Shown here: positions 58,779 to 64,000 of the stretch, in pieces
How positions within the stretch are numbered: position 1 is the first letter of the stretch
How the letters are laid out: each line of letters starts with the position of its first letter
DNA from: Kutzneria sp. 744
GTDB lineage: Bacteria; Actinomycetota; Actinomycetes; Mycobacteriales; Pseudonocardiaceae
Reading direction: 5' to 3'
DNA: 64,000 nucleotides
NCBI RefSeq assembly: GCF_000568255.1
Contig: NZ_KK037166.1
Location: 4,007,003 to 4,071,002, forward strand
Program-made: the position numbers and the translations under genes
Notes under the pieces: generated by a model
Database searches by the model: none
What the model saw: the letters and a program-made list of their open reading frames with translations, nothing else
What the model was told of the DNA's origin: nothing

Positions 58779-60371
58779 TCAGGCGACGGTGCTCTGGAGG
58801 ACCTTCGTCTCTTCGGTCTTGTTCTCGTCCTGCGGAGCCGGCGGGGTGGGCTTGATCCGGCGCAGCAGAGCGATGGTGAAGATCGCCGCGCCGACCGCGA
58901 CGATGCCGCCGGCGATCGCCGAGTAGTGCAGGGAGCTGGTGAATGCCTCGCGGGCCACGGCCAGCAGGGAGTCGGCCTGAGCCTGGGGCAGGCCGTGGGC
59001 CACGGTCGAAGCGGTGGCCAGGGTCTGGTTGGACGCCTCCACCGCGGCGGCCGGGACGTTCTGCGGGGTGTGAGCGTCGAAGTACGAGCCGTACACCGCG
59101 GCGCCGACCGAGCCGAGGATGGCGATACCCAACGCACCGCCCAGTTCCTGGCCGGTCTCCAGCAGTGCGGACGCAGCTCCGGCACGCTCCTTGGGGGCAG
59201 CGGCGACAACCAGGTCGGTGATGCAGGTCAGCACGATGGCGATGCCCATGCCGATCCCGATCGCGCCACCCATGACCGTGAACAGGTTGCGCTCGACCCC
59301 GAGCTGAGTCATGACCACAAAACCGACGGCGGCAACAAGGAAGCCGGTGGCGATGATGTAGGCGGGGCGTACGGTGCGGGCCACGATCGTCACGAACGGC
59401 ACGACCAGCGTGACCACGACCGGGGAAGCCATGGTCCACAGCGCGGCTTCGAGGGTGCTCATCCGCAGGACTTCCATCATGTACTGGGTGGTGAAGATGC
59501 CGAACCCGATCAGGCAGAACGAGCAGGCGATGCTGACGGTCATGGAGGCGCCGAAGTCGCGGTTGCGGAACAGCTGCGGGTCGATCATCGGGTGCTGGAG
59601 CGTCTTCTGACGGCGGACGAACACGTAGCCGAGGGCGACACCGACCACGAGGGCGACGGCCGGCAGGGTGGAGAAGCCGTTGACCGCGGCCTCCTTCAAC
59701 CCCCAGATCACCGACAGCACACCGGCCAGCGACAGCAGACCCGAGGCGAAGTCGAACTTGCCGGCCTGACCCTTGGGCAGGCGGTACTCGGGAACGAGGG
59801 TGGGCACGAGGATCAGCAGCAGGACCATGACGGGGGCGTTGATCAGGAAGACCGAGCCCCACGGGAAGAACTGGAGCAGCACACCTGAGACGATCGGGCC
59901 GAGCGCGGCACCGACGGACAGGCCAGTGGACCAGACGGCGATGGCCGAGCGGCGCTGCTTCTCGTCCTCGAACATGTTGCGCACCAACGCCAACGTCGAG
60001 GGCATCAACGTCGCGCCGCCGACACCCTGGATAGCCCGGGCGACGATCAGCGTGGTGGGGTCGCTGGCGAACGCGGCGGCCACGGAGGCCAGGCCGAAGA
60101 TCACCGAGCCGATCAGCAGCAGCTTTCGGCGGCCGATCCGATCGCCGACGTTGCCCATCGTGATCAGGAGTCCGGCCAGCACGAAGCCGTACATGTCGAT
60201 GATCCACAGCTGCTCGGTGCCGCTCGGGTTGAGCGCCGCCGAGATGGAGGGGATCGCGAAGTAGAGGACGGTCATGTCCATGGACACCAGGAGCAGCGGC
60301 AGCACCAGAACGGCCAGGCCGATCCATTCGCGCCGTCCGGCGAGGCGGGGTGTTTGCGTGGCGTGTGTCAT
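58779..60371 (-). CDS. DHA2-family (14-span) MFS multidrug exporter
   Basis: A 530-residue, fourteen-span carrier of the QacA/SmvA type. Landmarks are the antiporter Asp region LLLVSMDMTVLYFAIP in span 1, the loop motif GNVGDRIGRRKLLL, and span-5 motif C as WSTGLSVGAALGPIVSGVLL. It should export cationic or amphipathic drugs in exchange for protons. The promoter region 60375-60420 has short inverted elements (ATACA...TGTAT) that could bind a TetR-type repressor. Confidence 0.93.
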   Translation of the reverse strand: MTHATQTPRLAGRREWIGLAVLVLPLLLVSMDMTVLYFAIPSISAALNPSGTEQLWIIDMYGFVLAGLLITMGNVGDRIGRRKLLLIGSVIFGLASVAAAFASDPTTLIVARAIQGVGGATLMPSTLALVRNMFEDEKQRRSAIAVWSTGLSVGAALGPIVSGVLLQFFPWGSVFLINAPVMVLLLILVPTLVPEYRLPKGQAGKFDFASGLLSLAGVLSVIWGLKEAAVNGFSTLPAVALVVGVALGYVFVRRQKTLQHPMIDPQLFRNRDFGASMTVSIACSFCLIGFGIFTTQYMMEVLRMSTLEAALWTMASPVVVTLVVPFVTIVARTVRPAYIIATGFLVAAVGFVVMTQLGVERNLFTVMGGAIGIGMGIAIVLTCITDLVVAAAPKERAGAASALLETGQELGGALGIAILGSVGAAVYGSYFDAHTPQNVPAAAVEASNQTLATASTVAHGLPQAQADSLLAVAREAFTSSLHYSAIAGGIVAVGAAIFTIALLRRIKPTPPAPQDENKTEETKVLQSTVA

Positions 60372-60471
60372 GGCTCAAAACATACAGGCGTTCATGACGT
60401 GTGTATAGAACGGACGTCTAAGACAGCCGACGAACTGGTGATTCGCCTAGCCCGCAACGCGCTGACCTGGG

Positions 60472-60506
60472 CGTATGGGCGGCTCATCGAGCAAGCCGCC
60501 CATACG
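60472..60506 (-). terminator. Hairpin terminator after the DUF4097 gene
   Basis: CGTATGGGCGGCT and AGCCGCCCATACG form a perfect 13-base-pair stem with a nine-base loop, 20 bases beyond the DUF4097 stop at 60526. Confidence 0.75.
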
Positions 60507-60525
60507 CGGGGCCACCACACCCCGG

Positions 60526-61189
60526 TCAGAGGCTGCTGGCGGCGATGTCGCCGTAGGCGGTGGTGGCGTGGATGACCAGGTCAGCAGGGACCGTTGTTGC
60601 GCAGGGCGTTATGGATACGGCCATGGCCGGTGCCGGCGTCGAGCGAGGCGGAGACGCCGGCGGCAGCGCCGACGGAGACGGTGCCGGCCTGGGTGCTGAG
60701 GACGAGCTCGCCGCGCGAGGCCTCGGCGATGGTGATGTCCCCCTTGCTGGTGCTGATCTCGGCGGAACCGGTGAGGCGGCCGACGGAGACGTCGCCGGCG
60801 TCGATGGAGAGGCGGACGCTGGCGGCCTCGTCGAGTTTGATGGCGCCGTGCGAGCCGGTGAAGGTGACGTCGCCGAACCGGCCGACGCCCCGGAACTCGG
60901 CGCTGGCCGCCTTGGCCTCGACGCGGGAACCGGCCGGCAGCTGGACGGTGACGTCGATGAAGCCGGAGCTGCCGAGCATCTGGTTGCGGGCCGAGGCCTC
61001 GATGCGCAGCACACCGTCGACGAACTCGACCTTGGTCTGCTCGGCGACCTTCACGTCGCGGCTCTTGCCGGCGTCGGCCGGCCGGACCTCGACGGCGGTG
61101 TCGGTGCGGTCGGCGGCGATGAACCGGACCTGCCCGGCCGGGATGTCCAGGACGGCGGAGATGGGGGCGGGGGTGGCGAACTTCTGCAT
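60526..61189 (-). pseudogene. DUF4097 beta-repeat protein, frameshifted near its C-terminus
   Basis: The ATG at 61189 has GGAG seven bases upstream and starts QKFATPAPISAVLDIPAGQV. The body is a DUF4097 beta-helix-like repeat (GSSGFIDVTVQLPAGSRVEA, GDVSVGRLTGSAEISTSKGD, GELVLSTQAGTVSVGAAAG). The frame stops at 60581. Removing one base at 60586 restores a typical ending, NNGPADLVIHATTAYGDIAA plus three residues, with stop at 60526. Losing ~20 residues may still leave a usable protein, so it may be functional or a sequencing error. It is divergent from the dual HTH regulator. Confidence 0.78.
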
Positions 61190-61232
61190 CTTCGACTCCG
61201 TGTGCTCGTTGTTTCTGACATCGCAAACGCTA

Positions 61233-61342
61233 CGTTGCGTTCACAGATACGACAACAGATTCGTTGCACAATATCGACATTATGGCAGTTCACAGGCCTA
61301 CAATCGTTGCAACAGGTTTGAAATCTAACGCAATGACGTTGC
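61233..61342. promoter_or_regulatory. Cluster of CGTTGC repeats in the DUF4097/regulator promoter
   Basis: CGTTGC occurs at 61233, 61262, 61305 and 61337, plus the inverse TTGCGT at 61328-61333 and the palindrome GTTGCAAC at 61306-61313. The region is A+T-richer than its neighbours, as expected for a regulated divergent promoter. It is probably bound by the adjacent dual HTH regulator. Confidence 0.6.
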
Positions 61343-61392
61343 AATGAATGGGCGATGAACGCTACTGTCGGCGGCAACGGAAGGAGATCGTC

Positions 61393-62103
61393 ATGCCGGG
61401 AGGCAGGCTCACCCAGCAGGAACGCCGGCAGATCGCGCTGGGCCTGGCCGACGGCCTCGCCTACGCGGAGATCGCCCGAGGCCTCGACCGCCCCACCTCG
61501 ACCGTCACGCGCGAGGTGATGCGCAACGGCGGCCCCACCGGCTACCGCGCCGACCTGGCCCACCACGCCACCGAACGCCGCGCCCACCGGCGCAGGCAGG
61601 CGACGCCCAGGAGACAGCAGACGACGCCGAGGTCGGACGGGCGCGACGCGGCGGCGGTGCACGAGTTCGAGGAGACGTTCACCGACATCTTCATGCAGTC
61701 GGGCCTACCCAAGATGACCGCGGGCGTGCTGACCTGCCTCTACACCACCGACACGGGCAGCCTCACCGCCGCCGAGCTCGTGCAGCGCCTCCAGGTGAGC
61801 CCGGCGTCGGTCTCCAAGGCGATCACCGTGCTGGAAGGTCTGGATCTCGTCCGCCGCGAACGGGACGAGGGCCGCCGCGAGCGGTACGTGGTCGACGACG
61901 ACGTCTGGTACCAGTCGATGATCGCCTCGGCCCGCTCCAACGCCAAGCTGGCCGAGGCCGCCCGGCAGGGCGTCACCGTGCTCGGCGCGAGCACCCCGGC
62001 CGGCGTCCGGCTGGAGAACATCGCCCGCTTCGTCGACTTCGTCGGCGAGAGCATCGCCCGCGCCGCCGAGCAAGCCCGCGAAATCCTCTACACCAAGCCC
62101 TGA
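61393..62103 (+). CDS. Dual-HTH regulator: HTH_38-like domain fused to a GbsR/MarR domain
   Basis: A 236-residue protein; the ATG at 61393 has AAGGAG seven bases upstream. Residues 1-55 form an IS30-transposase-like helix-turn-helix (LTQQERRQIALGLADGLAYA and STVTREVMRNGGPTGYRADL). A basic linker (RRAHRRRQATPRRQQ) follows, then a GbsR-type MarR domain (KMTAGVLTCLYTTDTGSLTA, LQVSPASVSKAITVLEGLDL) and a C-terminal helix pair. Two DNA-binding domains in one chain are unusual outside this actinobacterial family. It probably controls the divergent DUF4097 gene and itself. Confidence 0.88.
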   Translation: MPGGRLTQQERRQIALGLADGLAYAEIARGLDRPTSTVTREVMRNGGPTGYRADLAHHATERRAHRRRQATPRRQQTTPRSDGRDAAAVHEFEETFTDIFMQSGLPKMTAGVLTCLYTTDTGSLTAAELVQRLQVSPASVSKAITVLEGLDLVRRERDEGRRERYVVDDDVWYQSMIASARSNAKLAEAARQGVTVLGASTPAGVRLENIARFVDFVGESIARAAEQAREILYTKP

Positions 62104-62200
62104 CCGACGGCCGCGGAGCTGATCTCCACGAGGTAGCGCGGATCGGCCAGGCGCGCGACCTGGACCTAGGTGGAGGTCGGGCGTTCCTCGCCGTGCCACC
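62088..62200 (-). pseudogene. RidA-family remnant (C-terminal end only)
   Basis: Read on the minus strand this gives WHGEERPTST, a TAG stop, then VQVARLADPRYLVEISSAAV before a second TAG. RPTSTWV and RLADPRYLVEI are the C-terminal signature of RidA/YjgF deaminases. The stop sits where the conserved Trp should be (TAG for TGG, a single change). The rest of the gene is missing. It overlaps the 3' end of the dual-HTH gene. Confidence 0.65.
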
Positions 62201-62206
62201 GGAGGC

Positions 62207-63067
62207 TCATCGGGTCGCCGCCAGGATGTGATCACCCATGGCCCGCAACGCATCCCGGGCCTCGGGCAGCCAGGCGGAGAAGTAGTGCCAGACATGCGGG
62301 GCGTCCGGCACGACGATCAACCGCGCATCGGCCTTGGCCGCCAGGGCGACGGCGTCGTCATAGAGGATCTCTTCGGTGCCGACCTGCACCAGTAGCGGCG
62401 GCAACCCCGTCAGATCGCCGTGGATGGGCGACGCGTACGCGTTGAGCGGGCTCTCCCCCGCCAGGTACTCCCCGGCCGCCGCCAGCAGGGAGTCACGGGA
62501 GAGCATGGGATCCCGATACGCCCGCAGCGCCATGGAATCCCCGCCACAGGCCAGATCCATCCACGGCGAGTTGACGGCGACAGCAGCCGGCAACGGAAGG
62601 CCTTCGTCCTTCAAGCGCAGCAACAATGCCACGCCCAGCCCGCCGCCGGCCGACTCCCCGGCAACAGCGACCCTGTTGGCCGGGAAGCGATCCAGCAGCG
62701 ACACGTAGGCGTCACGCGCGAAGTCCACCGCCGCCGGGAACGGATCCTCGGGCGCGAGCGGATAATCGGCAAACGCCACCGCCGCTTGGGCAGCGGTCGC
62801 CACGTGAGCCATGAGCGTCCGATGCGTCGCCGGCGACCCCATCCGGTACGCGCCGCCGTGCAGATACAGCACCACCCGGTCCGCCGCCGACGACGGCGTC
62901 CGCACCCACTCCCCGAATTCCCACTCTGCCACAACGGTTTCCGCCGGCAGGGGGAACTGCTCGACCCACACCTCGTACGCCCGCCGCGAGTCCCGCACCG
63001 TCCCGCCCGACCGTAAACTGACCAGCTCGCGCAGCGCCTGGTGCGCCCGCTCCATCTCCGGACTCAT
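62207..63067 (-). CDS. Hormone-sensitive-lipase-type alpha/beta hydrolase
   Basis: A 286-residue esterase. The HSL signature HGGAYRMGS (oxyanion hole) and nucleophile elbow AGESAGGGLGV are intact, with Asp in VQVGTEEILYDD and His in APHVWHYFSAW. The family hydrolyses short acyl esters, including acylated metabolites. The ATG at 63067 has GGAAGGAG upstream. The longer frame to 63094 is unnecessary. It follows an MFS remnant. Confidence 0.92.
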   Translation of the reverse strand: MSPEMERAHQALRELVSLRSGGTVRDSRRAYEVWVEQFPLPAETVVAEWEFGEWVRTPSSAADRVVLYLHGGAYRMGSPATHRTLMAHVATAAQAAVAFADYPLAPEDPFPAAVDFARDAYVSLLDRFPANRVAVAGESAGGGLGVALLLRLKDEGLPLPAAVAVNSPWMDLACGGDSMALRAYRDPMLSRDSLLAAAGEYLAGESPLNAYASPIHGDLTGLPPLLVQVGTEEILYDDAVALAAKADARLIVVPDAPHVWHYFSAWLPEARDALRAMGDHILAATR

Positions 63068-63084
63068 GCCACGACTCCTTCCGG

Positions 63085-63290
63085 GGGCTCCCAATCACCG
63101 CGAACATGGCAACGCCGGCGGCCAGGCCGACAATCCCGGCCACGAGGAACAGGTCCCGCACACCGTCCACGGCAGCAGCCTGAATGAGCTGGGGCGCGAT
63201 CTTCAAGGTGGAGGACTGGCCACCGGCGATCAGCCGTCCGGCCTCGGGGTCGGCGAGGTCGCCCCCGTCATGCGCCAGGTCAAGCAGGCA
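63085..63290 (-). pseudogene. Remnant of an MFS exporter, C-terminal end
   Basis: The frame encodes AGRLIAGGQSSTLKIAPQLI and then DLFLVAGIVGLAAGVAMFAV, which resembles the last loop and span of DHA2-type exporters. There is no start and upstream spans are absent. On the other side lies an unrelated damaged gene. It is only ~65 codons, so the match is tentative. Confidence 0.42.
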
Positions 63291-63321
63291 GGCTCCCTCA
63301 TGACCGGCGACCGCTTCTTCG

Positions 63322-63854
63322 TCAGTCCGAGATGAGGTGGAACGCCCCGTACTCCGACATCTCCGGCTTGAGCCACAACGGCAACTGCCGCACTTCCCAT
63401 CCCCACGGCTGCCACTGCACCGACCTCGGCTGCTGCTCCGCTCCGCCGTGCCCGTCCACGACAACGCCACATAACCGGTCCCCGGCGCGACCACGAACTC
63501 CACGCCGTCCGGACCTTCCACGCGTCCGACCAGCCCCTGGTTCCACCACCCGGGATCGTCCAACGGAGCACACAGCTCGGCGAGCAGGTCGGTCACCTGA
63601 TTCGGGCTGGGGTCGCGCAGGGTCCACTCGCGGCGGCGGAAACAACGCTTTCCGACGTGTCCGGGCACGTGAACGTCCACGCTCATCCTTCCCCGCGCCC
63701 AGTGATCACGAACGGTGTCGCAAGGCCACGACGCCACACCCGCATCCGATACCCAGTCCTGCCCCTCCACGTCGAACACCAGCGCCTCGGACGATTTGCC
63801 CCGCTCCCACTTGGTCAACTGAGCCGCCCACGTGGGCGGCTCACTCGTGGTCAC
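63322..63854 (-). pseudogene. Hypothetical protein, frameshifted by a 5-base tandem duplication
   Basis: A GTG at 63854 begins TTSEPPTWAAQLTKWERGKS, and the frame is coherent to VALSWTGTAE. There GCGGA is present twice in tandem (63437-63446 on the plus strand as TCCGC TCCGC). With one copy removed the product continues QQPRSVQWQPWGWEVRQLPL and ends at 63322, giving about 175 residues. I do not recognise the family. The duplication is the kind made by polymerase slippage. Confidence 0.6.
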
Positions 63855-63953
63855 GTCGAAGGGACGGGCGGCGGTGGCCCGTTCGTCGGATGCAGCCGCC
63901 CGGCGATCGAGGCACGGGCCGGGGGGCGACGGCGGGGTAGTCGCCCGAATGAG

Positions 63954-64000
63954 TCAGGTGGCGGGGGCGAGGTTTCCGCGTTGGCGGGCGCGGTAGGTGG
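63954..64000 (-). CDS. Possible 3' end of a gene continuing beyond the window
   Basis: The minus strand is open from the window edge to a TGA at 63954 and would end TYRARQRGNLAPAT. Codon third positions are G/C-rich. With only 15 codons visible, no family can be named and the call is weak. Confidence 0.25.
   Translation of the reverse strand, partial: TYRARQRGNLAPAT

Overview
This is high-G+C actinomycete chromosome, probably of the order Pseudonocardiales (Kutzneria, Amycolatopsis or Actinosynnema relatives). The evidence is the strong codon bias, the many GTG/TTG starts, several likely leaderless genes, F420-type oxidoreductases, a SAV2177-type methyltransferase, SARP-, PadR-, TetR- and MarR-type regulators, a SigE-family sigma factor, and a STAND ATPase of actinobacterial type. 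Genus is inference. There is no phage, complete insertion sequence or CRISPR array. The window holds one tRNA (Lys, CTT) and many transport, regulatory and secreted-enzyme genes.

Layout. 1-9.5 kb: end of an SDR gene, an LLM oxidoreductase, a bile-acid-symporter-type carrier overlapping an adenosine-deaminase-like gene, a cold-shock protein, an ABC-F ATPase, a GT-B-like protein of unknown role, and a convergent STAND (NB-ARC) ATPase carrying an amyloid-like N-terminal motif. 9.5-16 kb: PadR regulator, a complete polar-amino-acid ABC importer, an acyl-CoA synthetase divergent from a GAF-LuxR regulator, and an orphan PxpA. 16-22.5 kb: a decayed DUF5107 gene beside a low-G+C island, an FhuF-like protein, a SAV2177 methyltransferase, a PAS-GGDEF-EAL protein with degenerate active sites, and a spermidine-synthase-like protein. 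22.6-30.4 kb: tRNA-Lys, then a fructan-use operon read leftward (LacI, sugar-binding lipoprotein, two permeases, two beta-fructosidase-type hydrolases). 30.6-40.4 kb: DDN-type oxidoreductase, a SARP regulator split by a low-G+C island, VanZ, a serine-hydrolase pseudoenzyme, a second LLM oxidoreductase, an SDR/MarR pair with palindromic operators, a GMC oxidoreductase, and remnants of an EACC1-caspase conflict module. 40.4-48 kb: CPBP protease, a two-component system and a small membrane protein linked by two identical palindromes, a discoidin-FN3-sugar-dehydrogenase protein, an MFS carrier and MenC. 48-57.6 kb: a frameshifted secreted peptide, a LexA-type repressor, a SigE-type sigma factor with a partner, a lipoprotein plus MacAB-like exporter, a nucleotide-sugar-type epimerase, a CGNR regulator, a hydrolase and a 5'-truncated SDR. 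57.6-64 kb: third large low-G+C island, TetR, a DHA2 drug exporter, DUF4097 with a dual HTH regulator, a lipase-like hydrolase, and several gene remnants.

Two themes stand out. First, gene decay is frequent: the DUF5107, SARP, SDR, EACC1, caspase, solute-binding, RidA, MFS and other genes are truncated or frameshifted. Second, four islands of about 50% G+C (single 60-base rows counted by hand give 47-52%) lie in about 70% G+C surroundings, and three of them abut or interrupt damaged genes. Several single-base indels in otherwise intact genes could be true mutations or uncorrected sequencing errors. The sequence alone cannot decide.
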